Shown here one piece after another: positions 33,947 through 45,200 of a DNA stretch of 64,000 nt. The DNA comes from Ceratotherium simum simum (taxonomy: Eukaryota > Chordata > Mammalia > Perissodactyla > Rhinocerotidae). Where the stretch lies: contig NW_004454171.1 in assembly GCF_000283155.1 (NCBI RefSeq), positions 11,883,391 through 11,947,390 of the forward strand. Direction: 5' to 3'. The position numbers and the translations under genes are program-made. Numbering within the stretch: the first letter of the stretch is position 1; each line of letters starts with the position of its first letter. The notes below the pieces were generated by a model that was not told the DNA's origin, ran no database searches, and saw nothing but the letters and a program-made list of their open reading frames with translations.

Positions 33947-34347
33947 GCCAGCCCTGGTGGTCTAGTGGTTAAGATTCAGTGCTGTCACTGCCATGGCCTG
34001 GGTTCGTTTCTGGTCAGGGAACCACACCACTCATCTGTTGGATGTCTTACTGTGGTGGCTGCATGTTGCTGGGATGCTGAAGCCTCTGCCACCAGCATTT
34101 CAGAAACCAGCAGGGTCACCCATGGTGGACAGGTTTCAGCAGAGCTTCCAGACTAAGACAGACTAGGAAGAAGGACCTGGCTACCCTCTTCCAAAAAATT
34201 GGCCATGAAAACCCTATGAATAGTAGCAGAGCATTGTCTGATTTAGTGCCAGAAGGTGAGAGGATGGCGCAAAAAGACCAGGCAGAGTTCCGCCCGCTGT
34301 ATATAAGGCACTAGGAGTCAGAATTGACTTGATGGCACTAACAACAA
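33947..34347 (+). repeat. Long ERE-type SINE with target duplication
   Basis: A 401-bp sense SINE. The tRNA-derived head includes CTGGTGGTCTAGTGGTTAAG and CCTGGGTTCGTTTCTGGTC. The body has GGGTCACCCATGGTGGACAG, CAGACTAAGACAGACTAGGA and GGCCATGAAAACCCTATGAA. The tail is CTAGGAGTCAGAATTGACTT then GATGGCACTAACAACAA. A perfect 11-bp duplication AGTTCAAGTCA flanks it (33936-33946 and 34348-34358). It belongs to the same family as the antisense copy at 8995-9375. Confidence 0.92.
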
Positions 34348-34449
34348 AGTTCAAGTCAGGTTCTCTCATGCGCAGTCAAAAGAGCCTTGTCTAATACCTG
34401 AGGGATTTGTGAGTGCAGAAATGGAGATGAAGAATGGATATGAACAATC

Positions 34450-34690
34450 GTTTGTTTGGTGAGGAAGATCAGGCCTGAGCTAACATCTGATGCCAATCCT
34501 CCTCTTTTTTCTGAGGAAGATTGGCCCTGAGCTAACATCCGTGCCCATCTTCCTCCACTTTATATGGGACACCGCCACAGCATGGCTCAACAAGCAGTGT
34601 GTCGGTGCACACCGGGATCCGAACCAGCAAACCCCGGACCACCGCAGCAGAGCGCGCGCACTTAACCTCTTGCGCCACTGGGCTGGCCCT
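34450..34690 (-). repeat. ERE SINE, antisense, with target duplication
   Basis: Antisense short ERE. The left end has GAGGAAGATCAGGCCTGAGC, the right end GCGCCACTGGGCTGGCCCT. The B-box region is inverted at GGGATCCGAACCAGCAAACC. The duplication is GATATGAACAATC (34437-34449) / GATATGAGCAATC (34691-34703), with one mismatch. Confidence 0.92.
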
Positions 34691-34703
34691 GATATGAGCA
34701 ATC

Positions 34704-36458
34704 TTCATCTCCTTTGGGAAGCTGCCTATGATCATTCCTGCTCTCTGGCTTTCTGAAAGTATCATGTGGCTTGTTTTCACTTGAAGTTAATCAAGGAATT
34801 AAAATTGATCTATACCCCACAAGAAAGTCATGACAATTGACTAATTGATAATTTGACACCTTTTAAATAGTATAAAGCACTATTTCCAACTATGAAAGAA
34901 TATTGGTGATCAAGTTTTAATCCCTTCCCTCCCCCCAACCACGCGCTCTAATCAACAGGTGTAATCCTATCACTAAGCTTTATTCATAGGAACATTTAAG
35001 AAGCTGAATGGAAGGTTATTGTCCCTTATAACCAGCTTTTAGGATTTTAGTTCTAAACCTTAGTGTGGCACCACCCGATATTACAAACATGTATGATACA
35101 CAATGATACATATTTAAAAATTTAGTAGCAAAGTACCAAAATTTGAAAATTCTTTCATTTTTAAATAAATTGTTATCATTTCACATTATCCATATTATAA
35201 CTTACTCAGACTCAAGTGTGTTCTGATCAGATTTCTTCAATGCGAGAGAAGTGCATGGCATCACGGGCAGGAAGCTGGGATTAAGTAAAGCCACAGCAGA
35301 GCCTACCAGTGCCCCAGCCCACAGGGTGTTTTATTTATATAAACATCATCTGTCACAGGTAGTAACTCAGATTGAGAATCACAGGCAACCAATCAGGGAG
35401 GGGAAATAAATCTGTATATACCTATAGTCTTGACATGAAATCCTCTTTTCAGAAATGCGGTTATAGCCAAGTCTATCTCTCCTTCTATTTCTTCTTACTG
35501 TGTTTCTGCAAAGACAGGATTGGGAACACGTGCATGAAGCCTAGAAGCAGAGGGAAATATTTAAAATTTGTTTTTCGATAATCTGATGATCCTCATGCTT
35601 TTCATGACTTCTGAGCCAAGCGTTGTTATTGTCACTGAACCGTGTTTGAAATTGCTCTATAGGTAAATCTCTCTATCTGGGATGGTTTTATTTCTTAAAA
35701 GGAATGAATGAAATCCAACAAGTTTTATAATTGCTTAACATTCAATAATTCTTACCAGAAGCAGCATAGTGTATGCATGAAATCCACCTTGACTTTGCAT
35801 GAACACTATGCAAAAGGTTTTGGAGTCAACATATAAGACCTACAAGCATCAGGCAGCAGGTGTCTGAAATATTATGTTTCTTGGCCTAACAAAAATAAGC
35901 CTTTCAAAGTCTTCTCGCCCAGTTTTAAAACATTTTCCACTCAAGCTTCAAGGTCATATTATGTATCATTTTATTGAAATTTCCCAACAGATAGCTATAT
36001 TTTATGAGGTGCCTCAGATTCCCTCAGGTACACCTGCTTCTCTGCCCACTCTGCTACTGCTAAGGGCCAACCAAACGCTGGTTCGAGACATGCCAGGTCC
36101 TCCCCATCGGCAGCTGCCCAAAGTTTCTGGCTTCTCCCAGAACTTCTAGACTTGGATGAAGCCCCATCGTGCAGAGGCCAGAAGATGCTACCCAGAAATG
36201 TGGGGACTTAATTTCTCATCAGGTCCTGTGCTTTCAAGAATTGGCCCCAGAAAGAGACTTGGAGGAAAAGTAGGCAGCAATCTGGATTCTAAAAGCTATG
36301 CTCCCAGGTGGGCCACAAGGAGATTCTTGGGAGATTTGTTAGGCAGAAGAAAGGAAACCACCGTTTTGTATCTGACACACGTTGCTGATTGGGTGACTTG
36401 CCACATTGGCATGAAGCAGAATCTCGGCCAGCAATTGTTCTACTTTCTCAATTCACCT
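34704..36458. other. Unique sequence, no gene seen
   Basis: About 1.75 kb. It includes a 113-codon plus-strand ORF at 36156-36497 and a 91-codon ORF at 35874-36149, neither with recognisable motifs. The mid-part (35700-36130) is non-repetitive. Confidence 0.4.
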
Positions 36459-36770
36459 TCAGTTTTTCTGACTCCTGGGGCAGGTGTATGTGTTTAGCTC
36501 CATCACAAAGAGCATGAGCTTCTCACCCTCTTCACAGAGGTTGGAGGCAACAAGAACGAATGTAGGCTTCAGTCCCTCCTTATGGGCTTCCAGCCTGCTC
36601 ATGATCATCTCTTCCAGAACACCTGCCTGGTGGACTTCAAGCTCCAGCGTCAGATACGGAGACAGCTTTACATTGACAAAAAAGACAAGACTTTGGGGGT
36701 TGAATTACCCATTCATCTGAGCCATCTCCTTCTACTCCTCAGGCTGCTCTTTTTCCAGCTGAAATTTAAT
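36459..36770 (-). pseudogene. Candidate decayed coding sequence, product unknown
   Basis: On the minus strand an 81-codon frame is open from 36704 to a TGA at 36461-36459. The same frame continues upstream through one TAG and one TAA to about 36770. The peptide looks protein-like rather than random: TGIKFQLEKEQPEE upstream of the stops, then LTLELEVHQAGVLEEMIMSR, followed by a hydrophobic PTFVLVASNL and CEEGEKLMLFVMEL. Several CpGs are retained in the plus strand here (AACGAATG, AGCGTCAGATACGG). There is no poly-A tail or splice pattern I can define. It ends near the start of an L2. It could be an old processed pseudogene or decayed exon, or a chance frame. I do not recognise the family. Confidence 0.3.
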
Positions 36771-36789
36771 GCCGGTCTCTTTTCATATT

Positions 36790-37808
36790 CTCCCCATTTT
36801 CCATAAGTGGACTCATCTCTTCTCATGGCTTCAAAGACTATCCTTATGATGATGATTCCAAAGTTTATCTCCAGCTCTGATATTTCTCTTAAGCTCAGAT
36901 TTATGTACCCAAAGGTCTTCCAGACTCACGAACACTTCAAACTCAACATGTCCTGGACTAAATTCATCATCTTCTCCCCATATCCCATCTTCCCCTACTA
37001 TCCCCTAGGTCAGCAAAACCTGGAGTCATTTTTGATTCCTAATCACCTCCGCCTTTCACATCCATCTAGGCATCAGGTTCTATCTATTCTCCCCCATAAA
37101 TATATCTCTAAACACTGTATTTCTCCATTCTCATTGCCACTACCCTGATTAACTCTGTCAACGCACCATCCATTCTTGCCCAAAATAATGCCATGGCCCT
37201 CTAATTGGCTTCACTTTTTCTACTCTTTCTCCCCTCAAGTTCCCTCTACACGCTACAGCCAGAGTGATCTTCTTTCTGAACTGCAAACCTAATCATCATT
37301 CTCCTGCTTAAAACCCTCCAGGGTCTCCCCCATTGCCTTTAGGATAGAGTTCAATCTCCATAACAGGTCTACTAAGATCCTGCATGAGGATCCCTGATGA
37401 GCTCACCAGCCATTATCATCTTCGCCTTATATTATAGCCCTAATGAAATTTTTCCAGTGCCTTGAAGGTCACTTGCACTCTCTCTCCTCTGGGCCTTCAC
37501 ACAGGAAGTTCCCTTTACCAAGAAAACTTTTCTCATCTCTGCCCTTCCCAACTCCATCCTTCAGGTCTCAAATTTGGCATTACTTTCTCCCAGAAGCCCT
37601 CTTGAGTCCCCTAGACTAGGGATGATGTGGTCCATATCTCCTTGCTCTTTTTGTTCTGTAACACATCACACATTACTGTAATTGCTTGTTTAATTGTTAT
37701 TTCCCCCACCAAACTGTATAACTTGTCTCACTTACTGCTGTATGCCTAATACAGGATCCAGGGCCTGGCACATAGGAGGCACTCCATAAATATTTGATGG
37801 ATGAATGA
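36790..37808 (+). repeat. L2 LINE, 3' about 1 kb
   Basis: Long sense L2: CTTCAAACTCAACATGTCCT, CCTGGAGTCATTTTTGATTC, CAGCCAGAGTGATCTTCTTT, CTGCTTAAAACCCTCCAGGG, GCCTTTAGGATAGAGTTCAA, GGCCTGGCACATAGGAGGCA and the terminal GATGGATGAATG. The ORF2 C-terminal region is decayed. It is the best-preserved L2 in the window. Confidence 0.85.
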
Positions 37809-39869
37809 CCATCATTTTAAAGAGACAGAATGGCTGCCAGGCAGAGCTAATTTCACCATGATATGATTAAATGTATTGACATGTCTAAATAAAGAATGTA
37901 TCAATCTTTAAAGGAATTGGTCAGTTAGGAAACAGAACAAAGTGAGTCATTGAGGTAAATGCTAGAATGCCTTTCCAAGCATATCTAGGATGAAGGAGTA
38001 TCAGCTAATGGACTTCAAATCCTGTGGTCCCATTTGTAAGAACATCCCATTTATGAAATGGTTACATTCAGCTCTTTTAGCCAGATGCCATTAACTCTCC
38101 ATTTTCTAATTCCATACTCATGTAGCAATTTTATAATTATTATTTGGCTTCCCGTGTAAGTCTGTTCACAGGGAGAATGACATGGAGATTCTGAGTACAG
38201 CAGATCTCTGTGACAGTGATTTCTCATTGTGAATTAATGAACTGCCTTTAGATTACAGTGTGCACTGATCATAAACTGACTTGCATGGCATCTCATTCCA
38301 CTCTTTCCTCTATGGACATTTCAACTTCTCAGGTTCAGCAGCCAACAGTTGCAGGAGCAAGCTCCTGGAAGCCCATAACAGAGGGTAGAAGGAGCTAGGA
38401 CCACAAGCAGGGATCATGGCCTGTAACTGTCAATTCTGTCAACCCAACCCAACCCTCACTGGGCTCCTGGATAGTTCAGGATTCTTTGCCAAGGAACCAC
38501 AGCACACAAGCAGGCAGTTTGGGTAACATTCTGTTCTTTGGCACATGGAGAGCAATTTTTAAAAAAGAAAGTGATTGTGTGATGGTCACTAGAAATATAG
38601 GCTCTTGGATCTGACACCCAAGAGCAAAGTTTTACATATGTTTAAAATCACATAAATGGGAGTTAGTATCAAAAAAATATAGATGGTCTTCCCTTCTTGG
38701 TGGAATAAAAAAGCAGGAAATCCCAAGAACTCTTATTTCCATAATCACTATGTATGATAAAAGATGATTTGACAAGTAAAATACAGTGTATTAGGTTTCC
38801 ATATATTTGAGAGAAAGCCCAATGGTTTACATTTCAGTTTTTGGAAAATGATTTAGATTAGCAGCATCAATTTAGTAAATGGACTAATGCAAGTAACCCA
38901 AGTAAAAATTGTACAACTGATGCAGGAGCCCTGTAGAAATATACGCGTTACACCTCACGTAGACTCTTCGGCAGCATGTAAAAGTGTCAGCAATTAAGGT
39001 CTTCCAGACTCACGAAGGAAGGTACAACTCCTTATTTAGATCTTTGTCCTTTAAAACCAAAAAGGACACCAGATAATTGGAAACAGTCTTGGAACCACAC
39101 TACGTATGAATTTTCTGCGACTGAGTGTTGGTCTATGGCCTTGTTTTTGTTCTTATTTCAGAGAAGGAGGTCCAGTTAAATTCATGCAAAGTATGAGCAT
39201 GTTTAGCCTTAGATTATACCTTTAATTTCTCCAGCGACTTGAGCAAAACATGAGTTTCCTTTAATTAAAGTATGCACGGGGAATGCTAATGAGAATTTTG
39301 CTAAGGTTATAACGTCTTTTGAAAACAAACCTAATCACACACTGAAGATAACAGAAGAGAAGGAGAAAGAGAAAACGAAGAGGAAAAGAAGAAAATGTTT
39401 TCAAAACCTAATCAGAAAGAAAAGTGAAAATGACTCTCATCAATCTCTTGACATTTGGCACCCTGAAAATTAGGAGCTTAGTGTTTCAAGAGGAAAAGAC
39501 AATAGAATGAAGATGTTTTACTTGCTAATAAAAACAGAGGTAACAATTATGTTACAGGAATCTGAGAAAGCAACAAAATGTACCAGCATTAAAATCAATA
39601 TGTGAGTAGTGGGGGTGGAAGCTGGCTTTTTGATGTAAGTGGAGGTGAACACAAAATTGCAACTCGTATCATTCATTTTCCACTTTTTGTAATTTTTTTT
39701 ACCTCCTGATTTTCAATCTTCATTAGTTCTTTAGAGGAGACATGAGGCTACTGCTCTTTTCTTTAGTGTGCTAGGCACCATGACATAACCACTCTCTGCC
39801 AAACACATCTACACCCACCTGCCAAGTCTGTCAGCCTGATTATAAACTGAGTGGTACCCATGAAAGACT
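37809..39869. other. Unique sequence, no gene seen
   Basis: About 2 kb without a named repeat. The stretch 38030-38290 is non-repetitive and AT-rich. 38996-39016 is an exact 21-bp copy of 36912-36932. A purine-rich patch lies at 39350-39430. Confidence 0.4.
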
Positions 39870-39879
39870 CGTGGGATGT

Positions 39880-40045
39880 TAGCGATAGAAGGGACAGTAT
39901 TATCCAACTTCCATTTTGAAGGTAAAAAAAAAAACAGGAGACCAGAGAGAGCGCTCAGGGTGCCTATTGTTATGCAGCTGTTTAGTGGCTGAGCTGGGGT
40001 GGGAACTCAGGTCCAGTGTTTCCTCCAGCACACACGCCCCCTCCA
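39880..40045 (-). repeat. MIR-like remnant, antisense
   Basis: CAACTTCCATTTTGAAGGTA, GCAGCTGTTTAGTGGCTGAG and GGGAACTCAGGTCCAGTGTT follow the inverted MIR layout, with strong divergence. Confidence 0.45.
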
Positions 40046-40079
40046 TCCCTCATGGAGTATCATGGAAGTGACATTGGAC

Positions 40080-40250
40080 CAGGGTCATGATCCCTGGATT
40101 GAGATCAGCCTTTGCTGCTCACCAGATGTGTGATTTGAGGCAAATTCAGATAGCCTTGGAGGACGAGTTTCCCAACCTTTAAAACAGGGGTTGAACTTGA
40201 TGTCTTTAGGTTCACTCGCCCTTCTCCGTTAATCTTAAAGTGTGGTAATC
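40080..40250 (+). repeat. MIR-like remnant
   Basis: CTGCTCACCAGATGTGTGAT, GAGTTTCCCAACCTTTAAAA and CAGGGGTTGAACTTGATGTC follow the sense MIR layout. Confidence 0.55.
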
Positions 40251-40861
40251 CTCCAGCTGAGAATGATCATCTATTTCCTCTCTTGTTTATCTCTCTTTTA
40301 GTGAAAGTAAAATTGGATTTATATAATCAAAGGAGCTTCTGGTTAATAGAGTTACATAACCATCTTTACTACTGCTCCTCATCAACGACTTATTCTCCTT
40401 GGGTGGCCCCTGGCACGTCCAGATTTCATTTTCAGACCATGTATTGAATCTGATTAGACTCTAGGATACCGTTCTCTACCTCAGGAAGTCCTCGCTGTGA
40501 GGTCCACCTGGAAGGCTTAGGTCTGGGCTGAGGTAGGGACCCTGAGCTAGCCAGGAGCCCCGTGTTCACTCTGGAACAGATGCGAAGTGCCAGGGAAACG
40601 CCTGAATGTCACTGTTTTCCAGAGGTGATTTAGGACCCCTCACTGAAGGTTACCTTTACCTAAGCTGAAATCTCCACAGCTGCCCATGCTGGGGCCAACG
40701 AACAGGCTTTCAAAGAGAGATATGTGTTCCTAGTCTTCCTGAAAGGGTTCTCCAAAGGGGCTGAAAATATCCCTCTGAAGGTAAAGAAAGAGGCACATCG
40801 TTTCTTTATCACATGGCTCAGAAGAGTAACTGTCAGACATGGAATATTATCAAATAGTTGC
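40251..40861. other. Unique sequence, no gene seen
   Basis: About 610 bp with no repeat recognised. A 62-codon ORF at 40724-40912 ends inside the adjacent LTR. Confidence 0.4.
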
Positions 40862-41243
40862 TGTTATGAGCTGAATTGTGCCCTCTCTCCATTTCATATG
40901 TTGAAGTCTTAACCTCCAGGACCTCACAATATGACTATATTCAGAGATAGGATTTTAAAGAAGCAATTAAGTTAAAATGAGGTCACTAAGTCAGCCCTAA
41001 TCCAATCTGACTGATGTCCTTATAAGAAGAGGAAATTTGGACACAGTTACAAAGGAAGACCGTGTGAGGACACAGGGAGAAGTCGGTCACCAGCAAGCCA
41101 AGTAGAGAGGCCTCAGAATGAAACCAGCCCTGCTGACACCCTGATCTCAGATTTCTGGCTTCCAGGACTGTAAGATAATAAATTGCTGTCTAAGCCACTC
41201 AATCTGTGGTACTTTGTTATGGCAGCCCTAGCAAACTAATACA
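40862..41243 (+). mobile_element. Solo LTR, MLT1-like (MaLR), sense
   Basis: Sense MaLR LTR of 382 bp: TGTTATGAGCTGAATTGTGC at the start, CATATGTTGAAGTCTTAACC, CTTATAAGAAGAGGAAATTT, AGGACACAGGGAGAAGTCGG, GGTACTTTGTTATGGCAGCC and the terminal AGCAAACTAATACA. The flanks GTTGC (40857-40861) and GTTTC (41244-41248) fit a decayed 5-bp duplication. Confidence 0.9.
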
Positions 41244-41289
41244 GTTTCCCCTTCTGTTTTACTAAGTGTCTTCTTTCCTCTAAAAGTAA

Positions 41290-41424
41290 TGAATTTTCCA
41301 ATGGAGAGACTAGAAACTCCAGGGGGCAGCCCCCTGTCTGCTTCATTCCCTCTCACATCCACAGCACACACCATAGCACCTAATGTGCAGCAGATGTCCA
41401 AAAAGTATTTATTGACTGATTATA
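41290..41424 (+). repeat. L2 3' end
   Basis: GCCCCCTGTCTGCTTCATTC, CACACACCATAGCACCTAAT and AAAAAGTATTTATTGACTGA match the L2 3' terminus in sense. Confidence 0.6.
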
Positions 41425-41429
41425 GACAA

Positions 41430-42250
41430 GTTTAAAATTACAAATAAGTATTCATAAAAAACACAAATAACAAGTAATCCCACTGACCACCAAAAACCAT
41501 TATTTTCACACAGTATCATTTTTCTCAGCCAATAAATATTCCTCAAAAACATTCTTTGCAATGCCAGAATGAAACTGTAGTAGGTGGACAAATCAAAATG
41601 TTTAACTATCCCCTTACTGTTAGATATTTAAATTGTTTCCATTTTTGTCATTATAAAAAATACCATGAAAGTATCCTTGTAAACACATCATTGTGCCTGT
41701 TTCCTCAAAACAAATTTCTAGAAGCAGAATGAGTAAGTCAAATGTACACACATCATTAAGATTTCAACATATATGTCAAATGTTTATTCTTATAGGTTTT
41801 ACCACTTTATACTCTCCCATCAGTGTATTGGGATTCTAGCTTCCAATAATAATTCTAATATTAATTGAGCATTTACTACATGCTAGATGATATTTTAAAC
41901 ACTTTATAAGCATTATTTCACTTAATTCCCTCAAACTCCTGGGAGGTGGTTACTAATACTATCTGCATTTTACAGATGAGGAAAATAGTCTCAGAGAAAA
42001 TAAATGACATGCCCAAGTTCCCTTAGCTAGTTGGAGGAAGAGCTAAGAAGCAAAACCAGCTTCTCTGACTCTAGTAACTCCCTGATACTTTCACCAATAC
42101 TCGGTATTATTGTTTCTTAGACCTTTGCCAATTTGATAGGCAAAAAAAAGATTGCCTTAATGTGCATTTCTTGGCTTATTAATCAGTTTGAACCCATGTT
42201 TCTATGTTCACTAGCCATTTGTTGTATTGCTTTTTCAGAGTGAATTGTCT
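41430..42250 (-). mobile_element. Old L1 3'UTR/ORF2 end, antisense, split by a MIR
   Basis: Antisense L1 in two pieces. 41430-41850 includes AAATTTCTAGAAGCAGAATG and GGTTTTACCACTTTATACTC. 42089-42250 includes CACCAATACTCGGTATTATT and AATGTGCATTTCTTGGCTTA. The two are colinear in L1, with a MIR between them. Confidence 0.65.
41852..42088 (-). repeat. MIR SINE, antisense, inside L1
   Basis: ATTAATTGAGCATTTACTAC, AACTCCTGGGAGGTGGTTAC, TTTTACAGATGAGGAAAATA and the inverted tRNA-like end GACTCTAGTAACTCC. Confidence 0.85.
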
Positions 42251-45200
42251 AGCTCTGTCCTTCGTCGTCTCTGCTACTGGTGTGGAAGACCACAGTGGTG
42301 AATATGGAAGCTGCCACGTATGCGATACTCGTACAGATTCCCAGAAACCAAGGCTCAGCACAGGTCTTGCTAAGATTTGAAATAGATACTTCTGATTACT
42401 CCCTGCAGCCAAATTTTCAGTATAGTCTCAGCATCTCAAACGCAATATTGGAGATAACAGGCCCAGCTGCTAATTTGATGAAGCCTTTTTCCTTTGTTAA
42501 CATTGTGAACTATTTCAATTGAGTGGTGTCCTAATTTTTTAATTAAATCCAAGTTTATTGCTCTTGACAAATCTTCACACCTTTCCCTCAAACTGTGGAA
42601 AGAAAGAAAAAGAAAGAAGAAAAGGGGGAAAGACACAACCAACGCTTTCTCAGGCTCACCTTCACCTTTGTGTAATCACTAGCGTTAAAAATGTTACAGC
42701 GGCCCACCCCTGAGAACAGAGCACCGAGCAGGGACGCGCAGTGTGCCTGGTGGTGGTGACAGGGAGCAGGCGGAGAGAGAAGGACTTGTTTTTGTACCGC
42801 GAACCAGCCGTTAGCCGAGCAGAAACATTTACCTTGGAGTTAGGTTCAATGTGTGGGATGGATAATTATATGCTGAGGCACATAATTTAGGATAAGAGAA
42901 GCCACTAATTCACGGCAGACACACAGAGCTCCGATGAAGCCCTATGCTGTTGGGTCCAAGCCCTCCACGGTGTGGGACCGAGTCAAGGTTCAATTGATTA
43001 AGTGTAGATCACGCCGGCAAAAAGACTCGATTAAACAGGAGCTTCAGTCTGGAGAGTAATTAAGTTATTCAATATTTTATTCAATATTTTAAGTTCCAAA
43101 TTTAGAATTAGAAATAGGGAAACCTCTTCAGCTTCTCCCAACAATTGGTTGGTTTGTTTTTGCTAATTTAAAGAGAAAGGGAAAACTTCTCTCCCTGAGA
43201 CCGGTTGTTTGGCCCCAGTTCAGAGGACGAGTGCATTAAGATGCGTTGACCCTTTAATACTTAAGAGCAGTCTCCAGATTGTTGACCTCCGGCCTGATTT
43301 GGCTTAGCAGCAGTCACAGTCAGCAGTGTCTGTGGGAAAGCCAAGCTGAAGGGAGTTCAACTGTGTAGGCAGTAGCGTCAGTGCCGATGTGGATGAGGCC
43401 CCTGGCCACAGCTCCTTCACCCGCTTCTGAGCTGCCGCTCATAACAGCCAGGGTGTCGATAGAGCACATGCATGGGACTTACTCTGTGCCAAAGATCCCC
43501 CCGGGTCACTGGAGGAACTGTGTCACGCTGGGAGCTTTAGTTTAGATCATTCTGTAACCACTATCAAATCATAGAAAAATTGGAGTTGAAGCTTCTTTAA
43601 TCAAATTCCAAAGCACGTATTATTAATATGCAGCTGTGAGCAAAAGCATATGTAGTTAGTCTCTGTGAAAGGCTTTATAACAAAAACTAGCCAATTAGGA
43701 TGACTTTAAAGTAGTTGTAGGAAGCAGCTCATACTCATCATTAGTGCCTCCAAAAGGGAACTTACGAAAAAACATGGCTGACGGAATGCACATCGTCAAA
43801 AATGCAGCAATCATCTTCATCTCATTGGCCTCACTGGCAGGCCAGGGAAGAAATCATCACTATCCACCCTGTCAGGGTGCCCCAGTGTTTCTGCTCTTCT
43901 CAGCAAGGGCTCAGGGAGCCACAGAGCTGCCTGCCTACTTAGAGAAAGATCAGCTAAAGCCACTGAGCCCCGCTCTGCTGTTGACCTGGATAAATCCAGA
44001 TAACCACTTCATTTTCCCCAGGGGGATAAAAGGAGATCTGCTCAGACACCAGCTGAATGCTATAGTCCACAAATATAATGTCTTATTGAAGTCTGTGAAC
44101 ACAGGTGGACAGGCACACTTACGTTCTTTCTTTTTCAGACACCAGATATGGCATAATTGGGATTCTAAAGAGAGATTAATCTAGTAAATGGATTTGAAAG
44201 GCCAGCTCACTCAAATGCCTCTCCAAAGAAAAGGTTACTATGTCCTAGATTAATATCAATTTTATCTAGCAAATAATTTGTCAGGAAATATTGTTTTAAA
44301 AACTCAGTCAATTTGTGTTATCAGTCATCTTTCATAAGCAAAAACTACTTCATATTTTAAAACAAAACAGAACACTTCTTCCCACATAAGATATACAACT
44401 ACCATAAGTTTATATTGTTCTATAATTGCTTGGAAATTATAAATATATCTGAGTTTAACTAGGGTACTCTTTATCCAAAATTATATCAAGTATGAATACT
44501 GTGACTGAATTCTAATTACCAAGAAAAGATAATTACATGCAAAACAAATAGAGCTAATCAAAATCATTAGTAGAATTTGCTAATCAATCACTCAATCCTA
44601 TTTGGCCATCCAGAAGCCCAAGAGTGTGTAGAGCAGGGGGGGTGGGCATTAATTAAAAGGATACCTCTGAGAATCCCAGAGACTGACAAAGAGGTGACAA
44701 TTTCCATAAATAATATTTGCAAAAGTGCAATTAGAGATAATGGTATCAGGTGCTAACATGCTAGTTTCTAATATACCATGAACAAGGCTAGCCATTTCCT
44801 GATGGTTCTTTAAGATGCTTCTAGCAAAGTTTATCTATTTATAGCTTCTGATTGCCACTACACAACTCAAGTGGCTGAGACAAGGAAATATGATCTAAAA
44901 TAGTTTTGCACTATTTCCTTTCCTCAGAGGAAATGAGTTTTAGTCTTTAAAATTAGTTCCTCAGCTAGTCTCCCCTATTGACCCCTCTCCAGTCAATGGA
45001 CCCCCCCAACCCCCAACCCAGAGGGAGAAATCTCAACTCAAGATGCATTGACTTGAATTTTCAGCATTTTAACTTAACCCTCTTTTTGGTTGTTGTTTAT
45101 TTTAAAAGTGAAATGCTCTGAAAAGAGCACACACAATACAAACAAACATTCAAAAGGAGTAAACAATGAGAAGGAAGGCACAGAGGAGAAGAATTGTGAT

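Noticed and set aside
36156..36497. 113-codon plus-strand ORF
   Set aside because: No motif or homology recognised, no supporting promoter or splice signals.
45001..45018. Telomere-like C-rich run
   Set aside because: C7-AA-C5-AA-CCC is too short and lacks the vertebrate CCCTAA unit; treated as a simple C-rich run.
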